Shown: piece after piece, positions 22,001-34,000 of the stretch | Layout: each line of letters opens with the position of its first letter | How positions within the stretch are numbered: the first letter of the stretch is position 1 | DNA from: Klebsormidium nitens | Lineage: Eukaryota > Streptophyta > Klebsormidiophyceae > Klebsormidiales > Klebsormidiaceae | Assembly: GCA_000708835.1 (NCBI GenBank) | Contig: DF237127.1 | Span: forward strand, 96,239-160,238 | Length of the DNA stretch: 64,000 nucleotides | Direction of reading: 5' to 3' | Notes under the pieces: generated by a model | Databases searched by the model: none | Told to the model about the DNA's origin: nothing | What the model saw: the letters and a program-made list of their open reading frames with translations, nothing else | Position numbers and translations under genes: made by a program

Positions 22001-25000
22001 NNNNNNNNNNNNNNNNNNNNNNNNNNNNNNNNNNNNNNNNNNNNNNNNNNNNNNNNNNNNNNNNNNNNNNNNNNNNNNNNNNNNNNNNNNNNNNNNNNNN
22101 NNNNNNNNNNNNNNNNNNNNNNNNNNNNNNNNNNNNNNNNNNNNNNNNNNNNGGGGCACGGGCTGGGTCCCCTTCAGAAACCTGCGGCCGACCCTTCGCT
22201 GGGCGGGAAAACGGTGGCACATGCTCAAGAATCTGACTGGCCCGCTTGGCAAGATCGTCGTTCCAGTCGGGGGGTCAGGGTCGCCTGCAATCGAGGCCCC
22301 CGGCGCCGTAGGGGGCTCAGAATCGAAAACAACAGGGACCCCCAGGAAGCGCGGCGGCTCCGCAGGGGGGTCGAACAAGGAGACGGAAGAGGCCCCCAAC
22401 GGATTAGTAGGGGGTTTGGGATCAGCGGCGAAAGAGACCCCCCGCAAGCGCCCCGGCTCAGCAGGGGGTACAAAAGCGGAGGCAAAAGCAACCCCCCGAA
22501 AGCGAGCCGGCTCAGCAGGGGGTTCGAAACCAGAGGCGAAAGGAACCCCCGGGAAGAGGCCTTGCGGACCAGCAACAGAAGCCGGGCCTGAAAGGGTTGC
22601 GAAAGCGGGCAAGCCTGCGGCGGACGCCTCGGCAGCCAGAACAAAACCCACTCCTAAGCCGGGCATGTCCGAGAAAGGCGCTGAGACACTGACAGAACGG
22701 AGCCCCCCGAGAGTGCGGCCGCCTCCCAAGGTCCGAACCCCTCCAGAAGTGAAGAAACCCCCGGAAAAGCAGGAATCTCCAAAAGTGCGGATACTTCATG
22801 AGGTGCAGGACTCCTCTAAACCGCGGCTGCAACCGGAGACGCTGTCCCTGCCCAAAGTGCACATCCCTGAGAAAGTGCAAACCCCCGAAGAAGCGCGAAC
22901 GCCTCCAAAGGTGCAGAACTCTCCGAGACCGCGCCACCTCTACAAAGTGGGAGAAAGGCCTCCAGAAGACGCGGGCCCCCCTGAGGGGGGGCAAACTGAG
23001 GAGCGGCCAAGGGGAGTGCCCGGGAGAAAGTGCTTCGACTGCGGGACAGAGAAGACCACTGCGTGGCGACGGGGCCCCTTGGGCGATAACACGCTGTGCC
23101 AGACGTGCGGGGTGCGTTACTGGCTGATGAAACTGAGGGAGAAAAGGTTGGGGAGGTCGGAGACGTTTGAACGGGAGCGGATCGAGGCGGTGCAGAATCC
23201 GGGGCCTGAGGGGGCGACAGGTGGCAGCGGGCTAGGGATGACAGGTGGCGGCGCCCCAGAGGTGACAGCTGACGGCGGGCCAGAGAAGAGCTGTATGCAG
23301 TGTGGGAAGTGGAGGAGAACCAAATTGAGTCAATGGCGGACGGGGCCGCCAGGGAAAGAGACGCTGTGCAACGAGTGCGGGCTGCAATTTCGCAGGCTGG
23401 GCCCCGATTGGGTGCCAGGTGGCGCCCTTCTATTGGCCGAAAGCACCGCGCCAGTACAAGCTGGTGCGGGCAGGTACTTAGCCAAGCGGGGAGAGCCGAC
23501 GAAGGGGTTACGCAGCACGAGTGCGGGGCCGATCGGACAAAAGGGGGGTACAAAAACAGGCGTTGAGGAGGGGTGGTGGAGAAAACCCGGGTTGGGCAGT
23601 GGCAGCTTCTTTGACAAAAAAATAGACCGGTCGGCGCTGGAAGGAAAGGGCACGGAGAAGCTGACGAGTTCGGCAAATGGGGATCCATTCCGCCTCCAAA
23701 GGCCGCCAGCCTCTTTTGCGGGCCCCCCTGGAAAGCCGAGGCAAGGCCCCCCCGCGGAGAAGAAGCGGGCGGCACGAGACTTGGAGTCGTCGAGTTTGTC
23801 GGAGTCTTCGAAGCGGATGCGGATCCAGGGCAACTCGGTGAGGAGTGCTAGTGCGAGGATCATCGGACAGGCCCTCAGAAACGTCCGGATACGGCCAGAC
23901 GCTTCCGGCGCGTCCGAGAAAGCTGTGTCCGGAAATGCCGCGTCCGAAAAGGCTGTGTCCGTAAATGCCGCGTCCGAAAGCAAGGAGAGGAACGTCGAGA
24001 GAGAACGAACGGCGGCCGGAGATGAGGGGGCGCAAGCGAAAGGAATTTGGACGCAGCCCGACGCTTCTGCTGCGGCCGAGTGCGACGTGTCCGAAAGCAT
24101 GGCGCCTGAGAAGAACGTTGAGACGGAGAGCGAAGGGGCCGAACAGAAAGAGGCGAAAGCAGAGCGAGAGAGGAAACAGCGGGCAGAGGCGCGGAGAAAG
24201 AAACGGGAAAGGGTCTGGCGGCTGAAAGCACAGCTGGCGTGTTCGATTGGCGAACCGAAGGGGCAAAAGGTTGCGAGGCTGAAAGCACAGCTGGCATGCT
24301 CAGTAGGCGAGCCTATCGGGAAGAGAAAAAGGCTTACGCGGCAAGAGGCGAGGAGAGAGGATGGCGAGGTGGGGGTGAAAAGCGGGGCGGCGAAAGGGGG
24401 GCCGACGAGCGGAAAGCGAATCGATGTAGAAAAGGGAGGGCTTACGAGAAATCGGGGTGCTTCAGATACGGGGGGTGTAGATAGAGGGCTTAGCAGCGCC
24501 GCTAAGAAACTAGCGGTGTACGAAAAGCTGAAGCGAGTGGTGGGGGGTTCGGACAAGGTGACGCGTCCGAAAGGACGTCCGAAGAGAGGGCGTCCGAAGA
24601 AGGGCGCGGCGCAGGAATCACCGAGGCGGAATCCGAAGAGGGGGAGAAAGAGCGACGAGGAAGAGAGCAGCGAAGAAAGCGACCCGTTACGGGGTGGAAT
24701 TAATGAAGGAAAAGAAAGTGCGGGCGTAAGGGAGAAGGAAAAACAGGGAGTGTCAAAGCCACCGAAGCAGAAAGGGCCGGGACGGCCGGTGTTTTGGGGG
24801 GTCAATTTGGACGAGTTGATCGTTGAAGAGGAGTTTGAGCTGCCGGAGAAGGTCCGGGCGCGGGCGGAGAGGGAACGCAGGGAGGTTAGGCGACGGTTAA
24901 GCGAGGTTAGCGGTGCAGGTGGCGAGGCGGGGAGCAGCGGGAGGGATCCCTCGGGAATAGAAGAGGTGCTTATTCACAGTGTGAAAGTGCCGGGGAAGAC

Positions 25001-28000
25001 AAGCCGTGGGGAGAGTGTTGTCGAGAGCAAGAAAGCTGGAGCGAGGAGCGATGCGGCGGGGCTCGAGACGGGAAGAGCGCGGTGTTTTGCGGGAGTTTTA
25101 ACGGAGATAGGCGCGGGGGAAACTCCGCTCCTCGGGCAGGAAGGAGCGGACGATTCGGGGGGTAGTCGGGCCAGTGAAACGATTCCCCTAGGAAGCGCGC
25201 ACAAAGTGGCAAGCAGCGGGGGGGGTGCTGGGACCAGCGGTCGGACCCCCCCGGAAATCGAACAGCCACCACGGCCGGATGAGTTCGATCTAACGGAAGA
25301 GCTCGTCTCCTGTCTAGACAAGTCCGAGGCCTTGTCCGCAGCGGAAGAGCTTCTTAGTAGGTGGGAAGAGGTGTCGCTGGACGAGGTACGGGGCCTCTTC
25401 TTGATGGTCAATCTTTGGAGTCCGGACGAGGAGTCGCTGAAAGATCCCGTGGGGTGGTATCGGGACAAGATCGAGGCGCTCGCGTTCCGGGAACAACGGT
25501 TTGTGGAGGTTGGGAGTGGGGGGAATGCGGGGGTGTTTAGAAAGTGGGCGGTGAAAGATGACGACAGAGATGCAACAACGGAGGGAGAAAGGAGGCTTGG
25601 ATTTTCGGAAAGACTGGAAGCGGTGAGTGCGGGGTCACCATCACTAAAAGATTTCTTCACGTCTTAGCACGTAAACCCTCGGTTGATAGCAGACTTTACA
25701 CCCTCGTCGAAGCGCGCCAGCCACAGAGGGGAAAATGCTCGGTTCGCCTTCGCTTGTCCGCTTTGGAATTGCCATGCGGCTACATCGTTTTGGGTATTGG
25801 ATCCCCGAAGGTGACTCCTTCTCTGACCAGCAAAGCCCATCCATTCAATTTCTCGATAATCTCGTCGGTTGCTTGACAGCAGGAAGGATAAGAGGAATGG
25901 GAAGGAAAAGGCGCATGTGCAGGACGTTTTCTAATAGGACCTGTGCTCAGCTTGTGTTGAGGCATCTCAATCTCAACTTCTCAAGAGCTCTTCACACCTG
26001 TATCCTCCCTCAGGCGAAGGACGGGCCACTGGGCACTGCTCCTCTCGAAGCTGGCGTCAACTATGCCGACGTCAGCACCGCCGCTCCTCAGGCGCGAAGC
26101 CGTGAGCCTCTCGGGACGTTCCCCGTCAGTGGAACATTCGATGCGGAAGCTGCCAACGTCCCCGCTCCGACGTCAGCCAGTCTGGCAAATCCAACGTCGA
26201 AGACGGCTGAGATTTCGAGCGTTCCGGGCTCTAGAGGCGAAGCAGTGCGAAGGGACTTACTTTCTTCGGACGTCCTGCCTGGGCCTGGGGCGTCCGTTGC
26301 TCGGACGCTGTCCGAAGGTATGGCGGACGACCGTGGTGGGGGGCTGGAGTCGAGCGACGGGGTGAATCCGAAGAAGGGCCTCAATAAGGACGACGAACGA
26401 GAACCAATCGGCGGGCCTGTCCCAGACAACGGGCTACGAGGGAACGATACGATCTCGAGTAAGGAACTGAGTCCGAACGGAAGGCTAGACCTGACTGGGG
26501 GGTTACATTTGGGCCAGGGCCTGGCTGCGGGCGGAACGCTGGACTCGGAGTGGGGGGTTGTTTTGGATAAGGCGATGGGTGTGGAGAAAGAGTTGAATGC
26601 GAACGGGGGGCTGGGTTCACATGGAGGGCTGCGATCGGACGGGGATCCAAATAAGGACGAGGTTCTGAGGTCGGCCAAAGGGCCAGTTTCGGACGGGGCA
26701 CTGAAGGGGCCAAGTTCGGACGCGGGTTTGGACTTGAACGGGGGACCGAGGGCAGACGAGAGGGACCAGGGGCTGGAAACGGACGTTGTTCGGACGCTGG
26801 ACGGGGGCCTGGATATGGACGAGGGGCTGGATTCGGACGCTGGGTTACGTGCGGACGCGGGACCGAATCTGGGCGGGGAGCCGAATAAGGAGGAAGCGTC
26901 GAATGCAGACCGGAGGCTCTTTTCGCACGTGAAGGTGGCTGTGTCCGTGGGGCTTCATTCGGACAGAGGCCTGCCTGCGGACGACGGCCTGACTCAGAAA
27001 GACGTCCGAAAGTCGGTCGAGGCGCTCCACTTGGGTGAGAGGAAGGATCCAAACGACGGGCACACTGCGAACAAGGCTGCTCAGCGATCAAACGGCAGAG
27101 AGGGGATGATGCGTGTTGAGAAGAAGCGTTTGGTCGAAGACTCGGAGAGATCCGGCGGGATGGGGCTGGAGGGATCGGGGGGAGGCGTGACTGGAAACGC
27201 TTTGGAAACGCAGCAGGCAAGTCGGTGGTGACAACAGTCTGATTTGCGTTGTTAGCGCCTCCTATTTCATTGGTTCATTTCTTTTTTTGTGAGATTCCTC
27301 GAATTCTGAACCATTTGCTGGCTCTGACCACGCATGCTATGGGTTGTAATTCATGGATTCGATAACAAATATGTTGAAAAAGTCCTTTTTGGTGGAGGGA
27401 ACAGCCACACTTTTCGAAAATGTGGAGCGAAGAGCCACTAATGGGGCTGTTGCGATGCGTCTCTTCTAGACTTCTCAGATGATCGACATCGGCTCGAGTA
27501 GGCTTCTAGGCTTTTCAGGTGAACGACTTGGGGATTTATTCGAGCTGAATTTGGGGCACCGAAGGTAAAGCTCTTGCTGAATTTTTTTGCAAGCTATATC
27601 CAGGAGCAAAGACCCTGCTGCCAACCCTGGGTCTTTTCTCACAAGATAGCAATTTTGGAGAGATAGCAATGGTTGTCAAAGAAGGGTTGCGAAGAGACTA
27701 CTGTCACCTGTCAGCACCTTGTATCCATTATGGTAGGGTAAGACTTGTATTGGCGTAAAGAAGATGGGCTTACCCCCCGACCTAAGCTGCTCTCTGGAAA
27801 AAGAGAGCATTGCATATTGCATATTTGCCTTACGATTGCTTCCGTCTGTTTCCTTCTTCGAACTCACACCAACGACCGCTCTAATGCTCTTATCGGACCG
27901 CTCTGATGCTCCCTCATTCTTCTGTTCACAGGGCCTGCGGATACCTCCCCCCCGAGGGAACCCGCCTGCCGCCGCCGCGCCCGTTTGGTCCGAGCACAGA

Positions 28001-31000
28001 ACCCCCGACGGTCGCCCGTACTACTTCAACCGTGCGGTCCAAGTCTGCATATGGGAAAAGCCGTTGGAGCTGATGACCCCCCAAGAGCTGCATTCCCTCA
28101 ACGTTTGGAAGGAGCTCATCACCCCCGACGGGCGCGTTTATTACTCCAACAGACTCACGATGGCGTCGAGTTGGACTGTGCCGGAGGATCTTCGCGCAGC
28201 GGGGGGGGGCTGGGCTGCTGGATCTAAGGGGGGGGCTGCCTTCGCTGGTGAGGATTCTTTAGAATTGACTCTTCAACATAAGGATAATGAGCTGTAGGAT
28301 AAGCTCCTTAGCCACTGAGTCTTTTATCCCCAACGTTACGTGCTCCACAACCGTAAGCACCGTGAACCGCCAAACCAATTCCATCGGCCCCAGGCTGGTG
28401 ACTTCACCGTCAACGCTCCCGATCTCTAGACTGAATCTTCATGCTCTATGGTTGGGGTCTGGAGTCAGCAGGTGGGTTTTAGCGCAAAGATGTTGAAAAT
28501 TCAGCCGCTATCGATTGAGATTCTCAAAATACAGCAAGATTCGAGACGGGGGCCTTTGAAAAGCAATCGCCATGCCAGAGAAGCGAGGACGAGAGGGAAA
28601 CACTTCAACACTGTGGTTTGAAGAACCGCAGTGCTCCGCTCCTGTCGCTGAGTTGATCGTTGATCCCTTGTCGGATCCCGTTCCTTTTTGCGAAAGAGTC
28701 GTTGGCTGCTTCGTCAGTTTCTTGCAAAAGAAAAGTTTGAGCCAATCCATTGTAGTGAATACTTTGGTGGACGAATTTTCTGATGCTATAAGACAGTGTT
28801 CGGCTTAGGTCAAATCTACGGTTTCCGGCCATGCTGGTCAAGTAGGAAACTGACTTGCCACCCTTGTCATCAGACCCCTTCTGCGGTCGATCCTTTTGCA
28901 GTGTTTCTCTCGTCAAGTTGTAGAAAGTATCATCTCTTGGTCATGACACACGAAATCTTGCTGATTTTACGGCCTCGCTTGTTGAATTGTCTTGTTATTC
29001 TTACTCGAGAGCGCTTCGGTGTGTTCAAAGGTCAGGATCTCTCAGACCCTAATGCCTTGAAACCATTCTGCATTGCTTCCAGGTCCTATTGCTTCCCGGG
29101 CGTTTCCAGACGCCCAGCGAGCGGACTGGGACAGCCTGTTCCCCTGCATTGCGAACGGCTTCCCAACGGTTCCAGCGACTGAGCGGGCCACTCCGGACGT
29201 GCTGCGGACGCCTTTGGACGCACAACGAACGGTTCTGAGCGGCCGTCGGACGTTCTCGGACACGCGGCAAGCAGAACTGGACAGCCTGTTCCCCTGCTCT
29301 GCGAACGGCTTCCGAACAGTACTAACAACCCAGCCGGCGATTTCGGGCGGACTTGGGAGCGCTCCCGACGCACTGTGGACACTTTCGGAAGCACAACGAA
29401 CGGATCTAAGCGGCCGCCGGACGCTTTCGGACACCATGCAGAGGCTGTCGGACGCTGTCGCCGGGCGCAGCTCTGCAGAGCGCCCCTTGGCAGATGGTGC
29501 AATAAGGTCGAACCAGGTGTTAGCAGGGGACGGATTTACAGGGTCTCCCGACCCACTGCGGACGCTTTCGGACGCACAGCAAACGGATCTAAGCGGCCGC
29601 CGGACGCTTTCGGACACCATGCGGAGGCTTTCGGACGCCATTGCAGGGTGCAGCGCTACAGAACCCCCTTTGCAGAATGGTGCGATAGGGCCGAAACGGA
29701 CGTCAGCAGGTGCGAGAGGGTTGGGGGGCGGTGAAGAGGATGAAACGCACTGGTTAGCGGACCTGATCGTGGAGTCTCACGAACACAAGTGCGGCGCCGA
29801 GCAGGTTGGACCTCCACTTCAGGGGCCTAACCCGGCGCCCCAATTATTCCCGAACACACCCGGCTTAGTGAGCCCCCCAACCCAGAAAGCGTCGGCCAAA
29901 GTCACCCCTGTCCAGCCGCTGACCTCCCCAATCCCGCCACCCACGCCTAGTTACCCCCTCGCTCCTTCGAGCATTAGTGCCTGGTTAGCCAAACCCTCAG
30001 AAAACCCTCAAGACGGAGGGAAACGTCAAATTGTGTGCGGAGCAGGGGAGATGTTGGACGCTCGGACGAGTGCGGCAAAAAGTGGAGAAAAGCAATCTCC
30101 AAGTGTGAATACACGCCGGCCAGCGCCAGGTGTCCACCTACAGATGGCGCCAGGTGGCGTGCAGCGGCTGGTGCCAGGTGGCGCCGGGACGGTGACTGAG
30201 GTGCCACTTGGTGGCGCGTGGACTAACGGAACGGAAGGGAACGGATTTGAGGCTGGGGGCAGGTCTGAGCAAGTACCCGGTGGCACGCTTCCGGGGCGGG
30301 AGAATGGCGCGCACACAGGGGTGGAGACGGCGGGTCAACTAGGAGAGCTCGCGGGCGGTCCGCTGGGAGAATGCGGCGAACGGAATGGTAGTCGCAAAGG
30401 GTTGACCAACGACCGCAGCGCAGAGGTGAGGCTCCCCAAAATCCCGAGACGTTTTTAATGCAGTTGTTTCGATGTCGTTGGATGGCTTTGGGGATCATAG
30501 TGTAGCCGTCAAATTCCTCTTCAATTGAGAGTAGGGAAGAATGCTCTGCTTGGTACATGTTTTTTGATCGCGCCGGAAAGTCGTCCAGCCTCTCCTGATA
30601 CAATCAAAGTGCTGAACGTGCTACTAGAAAAGACAATTTCAATGCATTAGGAGCAAATTGAGGGACCTTTTCTGACGAAGCGTTCTTACGAATCCCCTGA
30701 TCAGGTGTGCACAAGCCATCGGTTTAAAAAGTCAACAAAGCTTTCCTGATGTCACGCTTACACACTAATAGATGCTTGTCCCTGCCCCGAAAAAGTACAG
30801 ACAGTCATGGTCATATCTTAACGTTCTTCCGTGGATCTGCAGGGTACGCAACCCGGCAACCCTGCGACGAGTCACTTCGTTCCTGGCAGAGACGGCCACC
30901 CCGGTCTTTGGCACACCATCCTTCCCGGTGGGGTTCTCATCTCCCAGTTCGGGACCCCCCCGGATGTAAACCAGGGGTCCATGCTCCCCCCTGCTACGAG

Positions 31001-34000
31001 TCCTGCACTGACACTGCAAAACGCCCCTGTTTCGAACCGGGGGGGTAATGCGGCCGGGTCAGAGACAACCAGAGTCGCCCCGCCGCCGATCTGGTTTCGC
31101 CGACGTGTTTCCGACAACCTTACGGTGTTCAGTCAGCCCCCCGCTTCCGTCCAGGGGGGCATGTCCCCCCGTCCCGCCACCATCTCAATGAACCCTTTGT
31201 CAGCCCCACCTTACGCTGCAGGGGGGTCGTCAAATCTTTGTGCTTCTCAAGCAATGGCCGCTGAGCTCACCCATGGTTTGTCTCAGGGGGTGGCTCCAAA
31301 CCCCGGGCCGGGGCAAATGCAGCCCCCCACAACGGTTTGGGGTGTTCCACGGCTGCCAATAAACCCCCGGGGGTTAGGAGCTATACCGATTTCCGCTCAC
31401 CCGAGAGCCTCTGGCGCGGCCATCATCGCCCTTCCAGCTCCGGGGAAACCTACCGAGGGGATCCCTTCACAAAGGGCAGCTGGGAAACGGGGCCGGCCCC
31501 TAGGGTCGAAGAACAAATCGAAGTGCCGTCAAGTGGCGATGTTGTCTTGGGAGGAGTTGCAGCAGATGAAGGCAGGGGGCAAAGAGTCGGTGTTTCTCGC
31601 TCTTGCCGCGTACGAAAAGCCGGCTCCGTTGGAAGCCCCCGATTCCGCTGCACTTTCGTCGCTGCCAGAGATTCCCCTTGACATGGTCGCGCCGGAAGAT
31701 TCAGCCAGGCAGCTCGGGCCAGCAAACACGCCGAAAAACACGCCGGAAATTGTGCCCAGCAAAAGCCCAGACTTCGCATCGGAGCGAGAGGGGGAGCCGG
31801 GGCCAGAAAGCACGCCGGATATCCCGCCCAGTAAAAGCCCGGTATTTGAACTGGGGCGAGAGGGGGAGCCAGGGGAAGGAAACAGTCCAGAGCTTATGCC
31901 CCGCGAAAGCCCGGTAACCGAAACGGGGCGAGAGGAGGGAGAAGCATCAGCGGACGAGGTCGGCCATCCAAATCGTGCGCAGTGCGCTCCGAACCGGGCT
32001 GAGACCGGTTCCCACCTGGCTGCGAATCCGGACGAGTCTCCCGCTGAGAAGAGTCCTAACGATCTGGATGAGTGCGAGGGGGCGGAAAGAGTGCTGGACA
32101 AGTTCGGACGTCTAAACGGTGCGGAGAGCGGTCCGAACCGGGCTGAAACCGGTCCCCACCCTGCGGCGAGTCCCTACGAGTCACCCGCTGGGAAGAGTCC
32201 AAACGGTTTGGACTGGTTTTACTCGCTACTCGGCCCTTCGGACCAATCCCCGCGTCCGCAAGCTGCGGTCGGTGGAAGTCCGGCAGTGGCCGCACGTCCG
32301 GAAGAACGGCCGGAAACCGAACGGCCGACGGCCCGGGAGTGCTCCGCTTGCCGCGTGTCCGAGAGTCCTCAGTGGAGGCGTGGCCCCACGGGGCCCCAAA
32401 GTCTGTGCAACCGTTGCGGGGTTTTTTGGTACAAGCACAGGGACGGGTGGGGGGATTTCCTGGAGCAATTCAGCCCCCCCTCAGATGGAGCGAACGGCCT
32501 GCCTTGCGGCAATGAAGAAAGTGCCCGGTTGGATGTCCCGGTCGCTTTTGAAGAGTGCCCGGAAGCCGTCGAAATCGCCCACCAGGCCGAGGCAGCGGCG
32601 GCGGGAAGCTTAGAGGGTTCGGAATCGCCGGACGGTCCGGTGTCGGCGGGAGTTCGGACGGTCGGACGCGCCACTTTCAGGGAGGTGACGAGCGAGGACG
32701 AGGTGGCTGCGGCGCTGGAGAAGAGCCTGCGGGCGGCTGCCACATGGCAGCGGATGGCGCACTCGCTCGCGCGGACCACCGGCCTGCGCTCGAGGCTGGA
32801 GGAGTTGGGAAAGGGGGGTGCAAATGGCGGGATTCCAGGGGGGGTGGACGGTGCGGGAAACGGAAGCGTGCTGGAGGCGTCGATAGAGGACGGGGGTAGC
32901 AACTATGCGAGAGCAACGCGATCCAGAAGAAGCCGCGAAAGTATGGAGAAGGCTCTATCGGGGGCTGCTGAGGGCCTGGGATCCGGGGGGGGTGCTGCGG
33001 CACATGAGGACACGGTGGAGAGGGATGCAGGTGGACAACTTGCAGGGGGTGCCGAATGCCTGGAAAATGGGGGGGGTGCTGCGAAGCAAACGGGGGAAGG
33101 GACTGCGGGCGTGCAACTTGCGGGGGCCGGCCGGAGGTACGGACCGGAGGAAATCTGGTGCGGGAGTTACCGGGGGCGATGGGGACCGGATGGGGCGTTT
33201 GTTTGGACGGACAGCAAGAGTGAGGGCCCTTGTTCAGCCCTCGCTTTTTTAGGACGACCGTTTGGTTCGAGGGAATTCGTATACCTTTTCTTTTCGGGGC
33301 GTTGTTTCAAGCGACAACAAGAGCGGGCGAAATACTCTAGCTTTTATAGTGATGCTGTCATGGACACAACCCGACGTGCTCACATGACATTGGAGACAAG
33401 GGTTGCTAGCCTAGACATACCACATTTCCTGGTCAGTGAAGTAAGGAGCGGTGCCCTTGAGGTCAATCTGCGCAATCACCCTGTTCACATCCATGCTTGT
33501 CTTTGCTTTCCAGGTCGCCGCGTCCGGTTCCGTTCCGGTGGCCTGGCCCAGCTGGAGTCCGGAACGCCCGTCAAACCAAAGGGGAAGAAGCGCGGACGCA
33601 AACCCGGGGCGCCAGAGTCCGCTTCAGGTGGGCTGGCCCACGCGGAATCCGGAACGCCCGTCACACCAACAGGGAAGAAGCGCGGACCCAAGCCCCGGGT
33701 GGCCGGGCCGTCCGACTCGGACGCCGACTTCCAAGCCAGGCGGGAACGGGAAAGGAAGCTGTGGGAAAAGCGGATGGACGGGTGTTTCGACCGCATTCAC
33801 GAAATCTTCTCGCGGGCGAAGCCGATCCTTGCTGCGCTGTCCGAAAGATTCCCGCCTGGGGAAGGCGACCGTCCGGTGTCCGCATCTCCTCCGGGCGATC
33901 CCAAGGTGTCGCCGGGATTCGACACTTTCGCGCTGAGGGGGTTGACGGACTGGGCAGACGAGGAGTGGGAGCTGACCCCCCTGCCGAACGGGGATCCCTC

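Noticed and set aside
23330-24805. 491-codon minus-strand frame
   Set aside because: Antisense shadow of the GC-rich Agenet-GATA-WW exon 5. Ser/Pro/Phe-rich composition is typical of such shadows.
33220-33513. Retained coding sequence (frame is open through this segment)
   Set aside because: A GTGAGG donor and a TTTCCAG acceptor with matching phase remove a segment unlike its surroundings. Retention cannot be excluded without RNA data, but the intron is more likely.
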